DNA of 28,897 nucleotides from a virus. The notes beneath the pieces are model-generated. The model ran no database searches and was not told the origin of the DNA. It saw nothing but the letters and a program-made list of their open reading frames with translations. The translations under genes were made by a program, and so were the position numbers. Of the stretch, positions 8,786 to 17,251 are shown in pieces. The stretch lies in the IMG/VR virus record IMGVR_UViG_3300044645_000980, positions 1 to 28,897 of that record; one strand, 5' to 3'. The first letter of the stretch is position 1, and each line of letters begins with the position of its first letter.

Positions 8786-10786
8786 CTATTGGGCGGGAGG
8801 AGGCCCTGGAGGTGCCGCCTCTTGGGGCGGGCCCGGGGGCGGCGGAGGGGGTGGAGGAGGAGGCGGAACCATGAACTCCGACACGTCCATCTGGTTGACC
8901 TTGCCCCAGGTGGACAGCATGGCGTTGAAGATTTCCGGCTGACCGGCCTGCATCATGCCCTGCGACACCGGGGCGATGATCTGCATGAAGTTGTTCAGGT
9001 TCTCAACCTTGGTGGCAATGTTGGGCTTCCTGGCAGACCCGGCCTCCACGCGGTACGAATACTCCCGAACGATGTTCTCCGGGTTCTCGCCCTGGACGTG
9101 CATGCCCCATGCCTGGGCCGCCAAGTCTCCGAGCAGCGGAGCAACGTCCTGGGGATAGATCAGCCACCGCGCCATGAGGGCTTCCTTCCGAGCAACCTCG
9201 GACAGACAGTCCTCCAGAGAATTTGCGTAATCGTCGGGCCTGACCGAAATTTGCTCGCTCTTCACGGCGGCTTCTGCCGCACTTCTGAAGGCTGACCTCG
9301 TCATACCGTAAATGAGTTCGGTCAGACCGACGCGCCGGTCGAAGAGTTCCGTGACCGCCTGGATGATGTTGTACATGTCCTGGGTGACCCCAGGCATCTG
9401 GAAGACCGAGATCACGTCGTTCACCGAGCGACCAACGGCCTCGGAGATTTCGACAATGTTGAACCCGCCTTCGCTCTTCTCCAGGATCTTCGATTTGATG
9501 TCTGGGTCCGCTGCCTTCGCTACGCCGATGAGCGTCTGCGAGGACGTGGCAATGCGCGTGGCCAGGAACGACATCGCCCAGTTGATAAAGCGAAGCTCTC
9601 CGATGCCGGGCTTGATCAGACTGATCGGCCAGGAGTAGCCGGGCTGACGATGCCAGGACAGTAGCGTGAACGGCCAGCCGTTGGGCTCGGCCCAGAAGGG
9701 GATCGGCCACTGGCAGGACATGAACAACGCCTGCGGGATGCCCGTCTCGTCCACCTCTTCCTGGAGGATGGCCGGTGGAGCATTGAGGGGGAAGTCGATT
9801 CCCTCCGCAACGACGATGTAGCAGTTGGGCCCGAGCGCATCGAACTTGCCGCGGAGATCCTTGTCAGCGTCCTTCAGCCGGTCGCCGAAGCCGGTCTTGG
9901 AGTAAATCTCCCAGTAGCAGATGAGGTCGTTGGTCTTGCCCGTCCGCTTCTTGTGTTCGTAGCCACGGTCGCCCTGGTCGGCCCGGGAGGAGTAGGACTC
10001 AATATGGCCCTTGAGATCCTCCCGAGACAGCCCGAACTTCGCCGCCACTTCGTCAATCGGCTGCACCCGCTTGCGGGCTGCCCAGCGGATGTCCTCAAAC
10101 TCGTCCGCGTCGGGATCCCACACAAGGTTGTCGATGGAATCAAAGAACGAACCGGCAAACTTCACCGTGGCCCCGAGCGGCTGGTACAGCTCATGCCACC
10201 ACACACCCGCGCCTTTGATGAACGCCTCGTCTACCACCTTGCGGGTGTGTCGCTTCAGGTCCAACTCATTGGGCGTGTAGTTCAGGTAGTCCTGGAGCAA
10301 CTGAGCGATGAGCTTGCGGCGCTCATACATGAAGCCCTGCTGCTGGACAGCCTGCTCATAGGCCATCATCATCGGGTCCGGCATCATCACCGGCTGGCCG
10401 TCCGGACCCATGACAGGTTGCCCATCGGGGCCCATCTGCGGGACAGGAGGCTGCGGCTGGATGCCAAGGAGCGCCGGCCCGATCACCGGATACTCCTTGG
10501 GGGTCACCGTCCGCTGTGGGTTGCGGTGGTGGATGACTGACCCAAAGAGCGTTACAGCCTCAAAAACACGGTTCACCACCATGCGAAACGGCGGCGGATC
10601 GATGCCCTTGTTGTAGCCCCGCTCCCCACGCGCATGCTCGTTGGCCCACATGGCGTTTGGGTCCGACGAGTAGAAGCCCATGGCTTCCTTGGCGTCATCG
10701 GAGAAGACCTTCTTGTGCTTCTCGGCTTGCCGGATGCACTCCAGCCAGCGCTTGGCTATGGGGCGCAGAGGGTTTTCTTCGGACAT
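8786..10786 (-). CDS. Portal protein
   Basis: At 666 aa this has the size and position of a podovirus-type portal, the dodecameric ring through which DNA is packaged. Supporting stretches are the early PPPFRMVVNRVFEAV, the region FDSIDNLVWDPDADEFEDIRW, the mid-protein helices ELRFINWAMSFLATRIATSS, and LTELIYGMTRSAFRSAAEAA. The gene is two genes downstream of the large terminase. Two oddities are visible: a tandem GPDGQPVM duplication at about residue 119-134, and a C-terminal tail of twelve consecutive prolines followed by PG-rich sequence. The DNA of that tail (about 8795-8870) is correspondingly a near-continuous G/C run. The polyproline tail is probably disordered and exposed. Confidence 0.8.
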   Translation of the reverse strand: MSEENPLRPIAKRWLECIRQAEKHKKVFSDDAKEAMGFYSSDPNAMWANEHARGERGYNKGIDPPPFRMVVNRVFEAVTLFGSVIHHRNPQRTVTPKEYPVIGPALLGIQPQPPVPQMGPDGQPVMGPDGQPVMMPDPMMMAYEQAVQQQGFMYERRKLIAQLLQDYLNYTPNELDLKRHTRKVVDEAFIKGAGVWWHELYQPLGATVKFAGSFFDSIDNLVWDPDADEFEDIRWAARKRVQPIDEVAAKFGLSREDLKGHIESYSSRADQGDRGYEHKKRTGKTNDLICYWEIYSKTGFGDRLKDADKDLRGKFDALGPNCYIVVAEGIDFPLNAPPAILQEEVDETGIPQALFMSCQWPIPFWAEPNGWPFTLLSWHRQPGYSWPISLIKPGIGELRFINWAMSFLATRIATSSQTLIGVAKAADPDIKSKILEKSEGGFNIVEISEAVGRSVNDVISVFQMPGVTQDMYNIIQAVTELFDRRVGLTELIYGMTRSAFRSAAEAAVKSEQISVRPDDYANSLEDCLSEVARKEALMARWLIYPQDVAPLLGDLAAQAWGMHVQGENPENIVREYSYRVEAGSARKPNIATKVENLNNFMQIIAPVSQGMMQAGQPEIFNAMLSTWGKVNQMDVSEFMVPPPPPPPPPPPGPPQEAAPPGPPPAQ

Positions 10787-10810
10787 GGCGGCTCCTACTG
10801 ACTAATGCCC

Positions 10811-11131
10811 TTATTTGGCCTTCTTGGGCTCCAGGACAGCCAGCTTCTTTTCCAGGAGCGAAACCCGCTCGGAAAGCAGGGCAATCTTCGGATCCTTGGG
10901 CCGGTGGTCCCAGAAGCCGTACCGCTTCCACTCGGGGAACTCTTGGACCCCCTCATCGGTGACGTGGTGGACCGAGGGCTTCACCACCATCCCCAGTTCG
11001 CCGGCCATGGCAAACAGGGTCAGCGTGCGGGCCGACGCCTTGCAGACGATGGCCGGGACGGCCGGGGCACCCTCATGTGGCATGAACAAGACAATCTCGC
11101 CAACTTCGGCCTTCGGCATCTCATAACTCAT
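10811..11131 (-). CDS. Small conserved protein between terminase and portal
   Basis: This 106-aa protein is coupled to the terminase by an overlapping ATGA. It opens with KAEVGEIVLFMPHEGAPAVP and continues with an SVHHVTDEGVQEFPEWKRYG segment ending in WDHRPKD, followed by a short leucine-rich helix (IALLSERVSLLEKKLAVLE) that could be a coiled coil. I recall proteins of this form next to terminase and portal genes in related phages, with no known function. The N-terminal part looks like a small SH3-like or OB-like beta domain, so an assembly cofactor for the packaging machine is possible. Confidence 0.75.
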   Translation of the reverse strand: MSYEMPKAEVGEIVLFMPHEGAPAVPAIVCKASARTLTLFAMAGELGMVVKPSVHHVTDEGVQEFPEWKRYGFWDHRPKDPKIALLSERVSLLEKKLAVLEPKKAK

Positions 11132-12816
11132 CGCTTAATACTCCCATTGGGGGCTAGGAAAATGCACGGGTCTTCGGACTTCCGCTGTCTCTTCAAACGG
11201 TCGGATCGCCACTTCACCCACCACGGCTCGGGGCCCACCTGTGACGGTGGCTTGTGGTAGCGGGGCTCATAGGCGCAGAGGTATTCGGCGGTCTGACAGG
11301 CGTGGACCTCGCCGCGTGTCTGCGGCTCGTCGGTCACGTAGACCTGTCCATTGACCGTGGTGGTCTTCTTGCGGTAGCGCTTCAACTCACGGACGAGGTT
11401 GGGACAGCCGCCCTCCAGTATCCGAAAGCGCGTGGTGCCGTCACCGCGGATGTGCATCATCTGCCGCACCATGGCCGTGCGGGCCGGGATGTCGTCCGAC
11501 CCAGGCAGGAACTGATGGCCCGTGAGGGCGAAGCGGTAGTTGCGCTTCTTCAGTTCCTCGGAGTACAGCTCATGGGGCAATCGACCCGACCCAAGGTCAC
11601 GCAGGGCTCCGCCGTGCATGTCCATGATGGCGGCGTAGATGTACTGGTGCTGGGCCTTGGAAAAGAACTGCTCGCCCCAGATGAGTGCGTTGCAGTTGCG
11701 GATGTACAGCTCGTCATAGAAGAGAATGAACTTCTCGTCCGGCGGGACCGCGGCAAACAACGTGGCCATCACCGCATGTCCGGGGTCAATCGCCACGTAC
11801 CGCGTCCACTCAGGCGGGATCTGGCCGTCCGGCAAGTCCGACCTGTTCATCATGTGGACCGACGCATTGAACGTCGGATACATGAGCGTGGAGCCGGTGG
11901 TGAACTCTCCCTCGGCCCGCATCTTCAGTTCGTCCTGGCCGAGCGCCGCCCACCGCTCTAGGTTCTTCTTCTTCTCCTCTTGGTCGATGTGGTCGTTGTC
12001 CAGGAAGCGGAGAACGAACTTCTTAATGATGGGGGTTTCGACGCCATCTTCTTCAGCCTTGTCGGCCCGCTCGCACAGACCAAGAAGCGCATCATTCTTG
12101 GACCACGGCATGGCCGACCAGACAAAGCGCCCCTTGCGATCCGAGAGGCGGGCCTGCATTTCGCCCACCCACCGCTCGTTGTTTATGTCCTCATCGATAT
12201 GGACAAGGTCAGCCTGGAAGCCCTGCGGAGGCTCGCCCTCAGAGGAGAAGCAGTAGATCGTCCAGCCGTTGGTCAACTCAGCCTTGTTGAGGTAGCCGGC
12301 GTTCTTCTGCGTCCACGCCATGTCTTTGATCATCCGCGGCGGGATCAGCGGAGGGGCTGGCTTGGACTCACTCTTGCGGGCCGCGTCCTTGGATGGGCTG
12401 AAGGCCCGCCATGCGCCAGTCACCTCATCACGGATGATGCGGAACGCCCCGGCCTTAAACAGCATCGGATACACCACCATTCCGATGTGCTGCCAGTTCT
12501 TGCCGATGATTACTAAGTTGCCGTTTTCTCTTGGGTACTTGCCATGAGGATCCTGCCCCGTGGCCGCGCGGGCATCCTCAATGAACGTGCAGGCGCTCTT
12601 GCCGCTGCGGTTGCCTCCGATCACCAGCCGCTCGCTCGCCATGCACCCGTGGAAATCCTCTTGCTTTGGCATGGGAACCCATAATCGCAGGGCCTCCAGA
12701 CGGCGCTCTGTGAGCGCGGCCTGGACATCCTTCATCTGCGTCAGGGCGTGCTGCGTCAGCCCGCCAATAGGGCCTTCAGCCTTCGGCGGAGGCGGAATCT
12801 TCGGATGCTTTCGCAC
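11128..12816 (-). CDS. terL: Terminase large subunit
   Basis: This 562-aa protein is the packaging motor and nuclease. The ATPase half shows Walker A GGNRSGKS (residues 67-74) and Walker B LVHIDED (204-210). The nuclease half shows the first metal-binding aspartate in VAIDPGHA (about 344) and a second candidate in IMDMHGG (about 399). The third conserved position, usually an Asp in a pattern like NHxxDxxEYL, aligns here with HACQTAEYL (505-513), where the Asp appears to be Gln; Glu511 might substitute. The N-terminus overlaps the embedded zinc-finger gene by 41 bp. The length is within the usual range for large terminases. Confidence 0.93.
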   Translation of the reverse strand: MRKHPKIPPPPKAEGPIGGLTQHALTQMKDVQAALTERRLEALRLWVPMPKQEDFHGCMASERLVIGGNRSGKSACTFIEDARAATGQDPHGKYPRENGNLVIIGKNWQHIGMVVYPMLFKAGAFRIIRDEVTGAWRAFSPSKDAARKSESKPAPPLIPPRMIKDMAWTQKNAGYLNKAELTNGWTIYCFSSEGEPPQGFQADLVHIDEDINNERWVGEMQARLSDRKGRFVWSAMPWSKNDALLGLCERADKAEEDGVETPIIKKFVLRFLDNDHIDQEEKKKNLERWAALGQDELKMRAEGEFTTGSTLMYPTFNASVHMMNRSDLPDGQIPPEWTRYVAIDPGHAVMATLFAAVPPDEKFILFYDELYIRNCNALIWGEQFFSKAQHQYIYAAIMDMHGGALRDLGSGRLPHELYSEELKKRNYRFALTGHQFLPGSDDIPARTAMVRQMMHIRGDGTTRFRILEGGCPNLVRELKRYRKKTTTVNGQVYVTDEPQTRGEVHACQTAEYLCAYEPRYHKPPSQVGPEPWWVKWRSDRLKRQRKSEDPCIFLAPNGSIKR

Positions 12817-12976
12817 GCTCGTTCATCTGCTGGATGGTGGGCGAAGACCATTCGCCACAGTGGTCAGTCGGGGACACGGTTGGGAAGTTCACCACCGGGG
12901 GCATCCGGTGGCAGCGGAGCCACTCCGGCATCGATGTGGTGATCGACCAACGGCAGGTTCGGCACAGTCTTTCCAT
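12776..12976 (-). CDS. Zinc-finger protein overlapping both neighbours
   Basis: This 66-aa protein begins MERLCRTCRWSITTSMPEWL. Four cysteines in the arrangement CxxC ... RCHRMPP ... TDHCGEW form a rubredoxin-like zinc-binding pattern that I associate with small phage proteins. The ATG at 12976 has a good GAGGTG Shine-Dalgarno four bases upstream. The gene overlaps the end of the 202-aa gene upstream by 113 bp in another frame and the start of the terminase by 41 bp, which is much more than the usual 1-4 bp in this operon. The conserved Cys/Trp pattern and the ribosome site argue that it is real and not a shadow frame. Confidence 0.65.
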   Translation of the reverse strand: MERLCRTCRWSITTSMPEWLRCHRMPPVVNFPTVSPTDHCGEWSSPTIQQMNERAKASEDSASAEG

Positions 12977-13472
12977 CAATCACCTCAACCTTCTGTATGT
13001 TCATGGCGGCCTCCAAGACCTGTCGTCTCAGCTCGGCCTCCAGTTCCTCTTCGCTCATCAACTCCAGCGGCTTCTTGGCCCCGCCCATGGCCGTGTTGCC
13101 AACCACCAGTCGCATCACGGAGTCCAGCATCTTGGTGCGGAATGCTCCACCGGCAGGTGAGTCGTAAAGTTGCTTCATAAACATATTGGCGTAGCCGCGC
13201 ACGCCACCGAAGTACTCCATGAGGATCTCAAGGAGTTCGGATGAGTGCGGGATGTTCGCCCCGCCCAGGCGGGAGGCTTTGATGAAGGAGTCAACGGCCG
13301 CCTTCTCCATCCGCCCCAGCCGCTTGTCCCGCACCTGCTTGCGCTCACCCTTGAGCTTCTTGTTGCGGCAGTCCCGGCAACGAGCGTGAAGCCCATCCTT
13401 GGACTTATGGAAATGCTCAGTGGTTGCGGGATACGAATGCCCGCAGTCTACGCACGCCTTATACGTTGACAC
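12864..13472 (-). CDS. Zinc-binding protein, possible terminase small subunit
   Basis: This 202-aa protein uses a GTG start at 13472. The N-terminus has two CxxC pairs (C7/C10 and C32/C35) framing YPATTEHFHKSKDGLHARC, the zinc ribbon seen in some HNH-associated phage proteins, followed by a basic helix (NKKLKGERKQVRDKR). The centre (HSSELLEILMEYFGGVRGYA) is helical and the C-terminus acidic and Pro-rich. It lies upstream of the large terminase with only one small gene between, which is where a DNA-recognising small terminase subunit would be expected. No HNH catalytic residues are seen. The small-subunit role is inferred from position only. Confidence 0.7.
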   Translation of the reverse strand: MSTYKACVDCGHSYPATTEHFHKSKDGLHARCRDCRNKKLKGERKQVRDKRLGRMEKAAVDSFIKASRLGGANIPHSSELLEILMEYFGGVRGYANMFMKQLYDSPAGGAFRTKMLDSVMRLVVGNTAMGGAKKPLELMSEEELEAELRRQVLEAAMNIQKVEVIDGKTVPNLPLVDHHIDAGVAPLPPDAPGGELPNRVPD

Positions 13473-14331
13473 TCTTCAGCCACTTCGGCTCCGGGATGTC
13501 CACTAGGCGCGTGTTGGGATCCACCTTGGCCTCCCACCAGCCCTTGAGTTTCTCGCTGATGCCGGATGCCGAGATGACCTGGGGCTTGCTCACACACTTG
13601 GGCTTCCAATGCCCTGCCCAAGCATCCCAGTTGCAGAACACGGGGTTGTATCCCAGCCTTTGCGTTCCGACCAAGGAGAGATCCCGCGTCTGCGTCACGT
13701 CCTCGGTGGAGGCTTTGTCGGCGTGATACTTGTCCTTCCACTCATAGTAAAACCACGGCTTGTCGCTCTCTGTCTTGGGCTCTGTGAGGGAGAAGCACCG
13801 CATGTCGTACATGATCAGGCCGGTTGGAAGCGCAGCGCACTCTTGGATGCCGGCCAGTTTCACTGCGGTGTGCCGGTCGTACATCTCCAACTGGAAGTCC
13901 GGGTTCGGGTTTTCGCTGGCCCAGTTGTTCCAGCGGAAGACATACACGTTCTCCATCGGGGGAGGCCCGCAGTACGGTGCCCCGATGCACACCGGCCCCT
14001 TGGCGTAGTGGTTGACCAGGAAGTCGAAGCTGCTCTTAAAGAACGGCTGCGACCCAGGCTGCCCGCCCAGAATGTCGGGCTTCATGTCGCTGTCCACCAT
14101 GACCAAGACATCAACCCCGTAGTCCCGTGCCATGAGGACGGCCCGGTTGCGTGTCATGGTGATCGGGGTATCGGCGAGGTTCCAGATTCGGATGCCGCCG
14201 ATGCGCTCGTCCTTGTGGGCCTCAAGGACGGTGGGAATCATCCACTCCCGAATGTCCGGCACTTCGGAGGAGATTCCGCCGTTACCGCCGTAAGAGAACG
14301 TAACGATGCCGACCTGGAACTTCTGCTGCAT
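13459..14331 (-). CDS. GT-A-like glycosyltransferase
   Basis: This 290-aa protein starts QQKFQVGIVTFSYGG, a beta strand and loop typical of a nucleotide-sugar-binding fold. The segment ADTPITMTRNRAVLMARD (53-70) followed by VDVLVMVDSDM (73-83) contains a DXD motif (DSD, 80-82), which coordinates metal and the sugar-nucleotide phosphates in family-2-type enzymes. A later STEDVTQTRDLSLVG segment fits the acceptor side. A GAGGTG ribosome site precedes the ATG. Lying within the morphogenesis operon, the enzyme could glycosylate a virion protein or modify host surface sugars. The donor and acceptor cannot be deduced from sequence. Confidence 0.7.
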   Translation of the reverse strand: MQQKFQVGIVTFSYGGNGGISSEVPDIREWMIPTVLEAHKDERIGGIRIWNLADTPITMTRNRAVLMARDYGVDVLVMVDSDMKPDILGGQPGSQPFFKSSFDFLVNHYAKGPVCIGAPYCGPPPMENVYVFRWNNWASENPNPDFQLEMYDRHTAVKLAGIQECAALPTGLIMYDMRCFSLTEPKTESDKPWFYYEWKDKYHADKASTEDVTQTRDLSLVGTQRLGYNPVFCNWDAWAGHWKPKCVSKPQVISASGISEKLKGWWEAKVDPNTRLVDIPEPKWLKSVNV

Positions 14332-14386
14332 ATGTCACCTCGGGGGGTAGGTGGACAAGTTTACACTATTACGCGACGGCCCGCAA

Positions 14387-15301
14387 CTAGTACATCTTCT
14401 GCATCATGCCGTACACCTGCCGATTGGCAGGCGTCATGCCGCGCATCCAAGACTTGTTGGCTGGCGATGCAATGTTCGCGGCGTGCTGCTGGCCCCAAGA
14501 CTGGGCTGGCCCAGATGGCCGATTACCGCCCATAACGCGGCCTGGGCTGGCTATCGGGCCTCCGGTCCACGGACCCGTGAATTGATTCTTAGGAGCCGGA
14601 GCAGGGTTGCGCGGCATGGCCTGCGGCTGGCCTTGGCGCCATGCGTCGTATGCCCTTGCCTCCGCCTGATAGCCAAACATGGATCCATCGGATGACTGAC
14701 CTACGACGGTCGACCGGGGACCAGACCCGACGCCCTGCTGATACTGACGATACGCATCGCTCTGCCGCCAATCGTCTACGCGGCTCCCGGGCGGCTGCGC
14801 CATCCCAGGCGTGGCTGGCGTAACGCCATACGGCGTCCCCTGCGACTGCGGCTGCGTTGGTTGAGCCATGCCAGGACGAAACGTGGATGGGATGGGGACG
14901 TTCTGGTACGGGGATGGGATGGGGACGTTCTGGTACGGGTCCGGCATCTGCCAGCCCTGCAAGCCGGGAACATGATCGGCCATGTTCCCGGCCTGTCGCC
15001 ACATGTCATTGGGGCTGAACTGCGGCGTAGCCCCCGGGACACCGCTCGTCCCTGCGCCACTCATGTATCGACCGGCTTGGTCGTTGGCAGTCTGAATGAA
15101 GGCGTCCCTCTGCCGATAGAACTGATTTGGGTCCATCTGGCCCCACGGCGTATTCATGGTCTGCGTGAACTGCGGGTTCCGATACGCCCCGGAGTCGATG
15201 TCGATCAGCCCTCGGCCTCCAGAAGACCCGCGGTACTGTGGGTTGGGCTGCATGGCGTCCGTGTACCGCATCTGCGACAAATCAGCGCCTTGGGCGTACA
15301 T
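14387..15301 (-). CDS. Pro/Gln/Gly-rich low-complexity virion protein
   Basis: This 304-aa protein is rich in Pro, Gln, Gly, Asn and Met (RGSSGGRGLIDIDSGAYRN; QPTQPQSQGTPYGVTPATPG). It has an exact tandem duplication of PYQNVPIPS at about residues 122-139, matching a 27-bp DNA direct repeat near 14887-14940. The C-terminus (SWMRGMTPANRQVYGMMQKM) looks helical. The protein is probably mostly disordered. Its start overlaps the stop of the 48-aa gene (TGATG), with GGAGGA upstream. No domain is recognised. An internal capsid or ejected protein would fit the composition, but this is a guess. Confidence 0.75.
   Translation of the reverse strand: MYAQGADLSQMRYTDAMQPNPQYRGSSGGRGLIDIDSGAYRNPQFTQTMNTPWGQMDPNQFYRQRDAFIQTANDQAGRYMSGAGTSGVPGATPQFSPNDMWRQAGNMADHVPGLQGWQMPDPYQNVPIPSPYQNVPIPSTFRPGMAQPTQPQSQGTPYGVTPATPGMAQPPGSRVDDWRQSDAYRQYQQGVGSGPRSTVVGQSSDGSMFGYQAEARAYDAWRQGQPQAMPRNPAPAPKNQFTGPWTGGPIASPGRVMGGNRPSGPAQSWGQQHAANIASPANKSWMRGMTPANRQVYGMMQKMY
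14887..14940. repeat. 27-bp tandem direct repeat, two copies
   Basis: Two consecutive copies of a 27-bp unit containing GGGATGGGGACGTTCTGG lie inside the Pro/Gln-rich gene and encode the duplicated PYQNVPIPS. The identity at DNA level suggests a recent slippage event. Confidence 0.8.
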
Positions 15302-15447
15302 CAGCTTTCCTCCACTATGTCATCAAACCCAGTGCCGGTGTCTTGCAGCATCCGCAGCCGGAGCATGTCCAGATACGGGTTCTCGCCGCGCACCTCGGCT
15401 ATGAGCTGACGCAGGTATTCCAGGTTTTGAATGGCCGGATCGTTCAT
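15301..15447 (-). CDS. 48-aa helical protein
   Basis: A short gene starts at an ATG at 15447 (MNDPAIQNLEYLRQLIAEVR ... GFDDIVEES) and ends in a TGA that overlaps the next start (TGATG). The peptide is probably helical and acidic at the end. The ribosome site is weak (CTGGAAACTGGA). It is the first gene after the terminator at 15465-15500. The clean coupling with its downstream neighbour and the absence of any other use of this stretch support it. No function is suggested by the sequence. Confidence 0.6.
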   Translation of the reverse strand: MNDPAIQNLEYLRQLIAEVRGENPYLDMLRLRMLQDTGTGFDDIVEES

Positions 15448-15464
15448 TCCAGTTTCCAGAAAAT

Positions 15465-15500
15465 GGAAAAGCCTCTGACCAAGTTGCCCTGGTCAGAGGC
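15465..15500 (-). terminator. Rho-independent terminator after the capsid genes
   Basis: An 11-bp perfect stem (GCCTCTGACCA, 15471-15481, with TGGTCAGAGGC, 15490-15500) closes an 8-nt loop. On the minus strand it is followed directly by TTTTCC. It lies 28 bases past the stop of the decoration-like gene, so it would end or attenuate transcription of the scaffold-capsid unit before the terminase-portal genes. Confidence 0.85.
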
Positions 15501-15527
15501 CCCCCCTAGCCCCAAACAGGGCATAAA

Positions 15528-16118
15528 TCAATGGTTGGTGCTGATGAGCGCCAGGACGCTGGAGCCGGTGGTAGCACCGACACTGCACGCCCGACCGATC
15601 ACGCCCAGACCGTTGTTGCCAGCGCCCGTCGTAGCGGCACCCACGGACGACGGCGTCACGCGGCCGGCAGTCGTCGCACCAGCCGTGACGGCCGTGATGC
15701 AAGACAGACGGTCACCAACAGCCACGTCCGCGCCCGAGAGAGCAACGGCGACCTCGGTCGGCCCGGCCACGGTGAGCCAGAACACGTCCTTGTCAGCCAC
15801 GCCCGCAGCAGGCAGGTACTCGTCCACCACGCCGACCCGCTCCTCGTTGGTCACGGCCGAATAGCCGTCAACGTGAGCGAAGGGCGCCACACCAGCGGTG
15901 TCGATGTCGAAGCGAGCGACCCGCTTCGGGAGCAGAGCAGCCCCCGAGACGTTCCGCACCGCCACGCACGTCTTCACCCGGTTCGACCGGACCTTGCCGG
16001 TGGTGGGATCAACGTCGGGGAAGTGCTTGACAGCACCGACCCAGTTCTTGCCATCCGAATCGGACGAGACGCCGAGCGTCTGACCAAGGGCGAACGGCGG
16101 ATCAACAAGCAGACTCAT
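15528..16118 (-). CDS. Head decoration-like protein
   Basis: This 196-aa protein follows directly after the major capsid protein. It is rich in Val, Ala, Gly and Thr with beta-type alternation (GVVDEYLPAAGVADKDVFW, LTVAGPTEVAVALSGADVA). An AAGGAG ribosome site lies 11 bases before the ATG. Proteins of this size and type immediately downstream of capsid genes are usually head decoration or stabilisation proteins, and I recall the GVVDEYLPxxGVxDKDxFW pattern from phage proteins in that position. A minor capsid role is the best inference. There is no enzymatic motif. Confidence 0.7.
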   Translation of the reverse strand: MSLLVDPPFALGQTLGVSSDSDGKNWVGAVKHFPDVDPTTGKVRSNRVKTCVAVRNVSGAALLPKRVARFDIDTAGVAPFAHVDGYSAVTNEERVGVVDEYLPAAGVADKDVFWLTVAGPTEVAVALSGADVAVGDRLSCITAVTAGATTAGRVTPSSVGAATTGAGNNGLGVIGRACSVGATTGSSVLALISTNH

Positions 16119-16138
16119 GTTTCACTTTCTCCTTGGTT

Positions 16139-17251
16139 TCAGACGTAGAGCTTGAAGAAGTTACGCGGGCTCTTGAACTTCAGGTTGCCCAGCGTTGACA
16201 CCACGTAGCGGTACTGCTGCGTGATTTCGTCGTAAAACGGACCCTCGGAGGTCATCAACTGACCCTCCATGCAGAGAAGCTCAATGTTCCCGACCGCAAG
16301 ACCGTAGCCCGTGCCAGCCGGAACACTCACCTCGCTGCCGACCTCCACGCCGTCGAACTCAAACACGTCCGTGAAGCCGTAGCTCCGCAGGCCGTTGGTC
16401 CGGCTGACGATGACACGCTCCTTGGAATCCAGCGTGTTGAGGAAGTCGATGTACAGCCGCCGGTCCAGGAGAACCATGTCGATCTGGTCTTCCTTGGTGT
16501 CGTTCCGGCGGGTCTGATGGATCGCCTCACGCAGAGCCTTGGCACAGTTGTCCTTCCACGTCGACGCACCGAAGTAGGAGCTGTCGGCGTTGACGATCAC
16601 CGGGCTGAAGAAATCAAACTCGGCATCGACATCGCCGTCCGGCCACGTCGCCGACGCATCGCCCGACCCGCCGTACGCACCAAGGACGGTCGAAAGACCG
16701 GCGTAGGTGTCGCTCGGGTAGTAGAAGCGATCCGCCGTGTTGGCCGCGCGGGCCGTGGCACCAGCGGCACCTTCCTGAATCGTCTGGGTCGCACCCATGA
16801 ACGACTCAATGCCGTGGAACCGCAGCTCGTTGCCGGTCGCGTAGCCGTCCTGCACCCACTCACGGGCCAGATACTGCTCCATCGAAGTCAGCAGACGGCT
16901 GGCCATCTTGCCGGCGACGTTGACCAGAGCCTGAGCGCTCCGGTTCTCCAACATCTCCTTCTTGTAGATGGCGTCCGTGACCTGCGCGCCACGGTACTCC
17001 AGCTCCGCCTTCTTCCACAGGTTCTCGCGGGCGAACGAACGAGGAGTCTCGCCGTTGTTCCCCGAGGGATTGTGGTTGCGGTACTGGATTTCCCAGTCGA
17101 AACCACGGCCGCTCATGTTGGTGCGGATCTGGCCCGCACCCTCAAGGGCAGCAAAGAACTTAAACTTGCGAAGCGAAGCGATCTCTTCCTCCCGAAGGTG
17201 GTTGACAATCGTCGTCGCAATGGAACGAGCCCAGTCGGTCGAACTGCTCAT
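16139..17251 (-). CDS. Major capsid protein
   Basis: This 370-aa protein begins with an N-terminal helix region (ARSIATTIVNHLREEEIASL) and continues with segments expected of an HK97-fold coat protein: an early helical and charged part (ARENLWKKAELEYRGAQV), a long helix (SRLLTSMEQYLAREWVQD), and a C-terminal beta-rich part (MEGQLMTSEGPFYDEITQQY, then YVVSTLGNLKFKSPRNFF). It is coupled to the scaffold gene by TGATG and followed by a decoration-like gene, the usual order. I recognise it by context and general pattern rather than by a specific named family. Confidence 0.78.
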   Translation of the reverse strand: MSSSTDWARSIATTIVNHLREEEIASLRKFKFFAALEGAGQIRTNMSGRGFDWEIQYRNHNPSGNNGETPRSFARENLWKKAELEYRGAQVTDAIYKKEMLENRSAQALVNVAGKMASRLLTSMEQYLAREWVQDGYATGNELRFHGIESFMGATQTIQEGAAGATARAANTADRFYYPSDTYAGLSTVLGAYGGSGDASATWPDGDVDAEFDFFSPVIVNADSSYFGASTWKDNCAKALREAIHQTRRNDTKEDQIDMVLLDRRLYIDFLNTLDSKERVIVSRTNGLRSYGFTDVFEFDGVEVGSEVSVPAGTGYGLAVGNIELLCMEGQLMTSEGPFYDEITQQYRYVVSTLGNLKFKSPRNFFKLYV

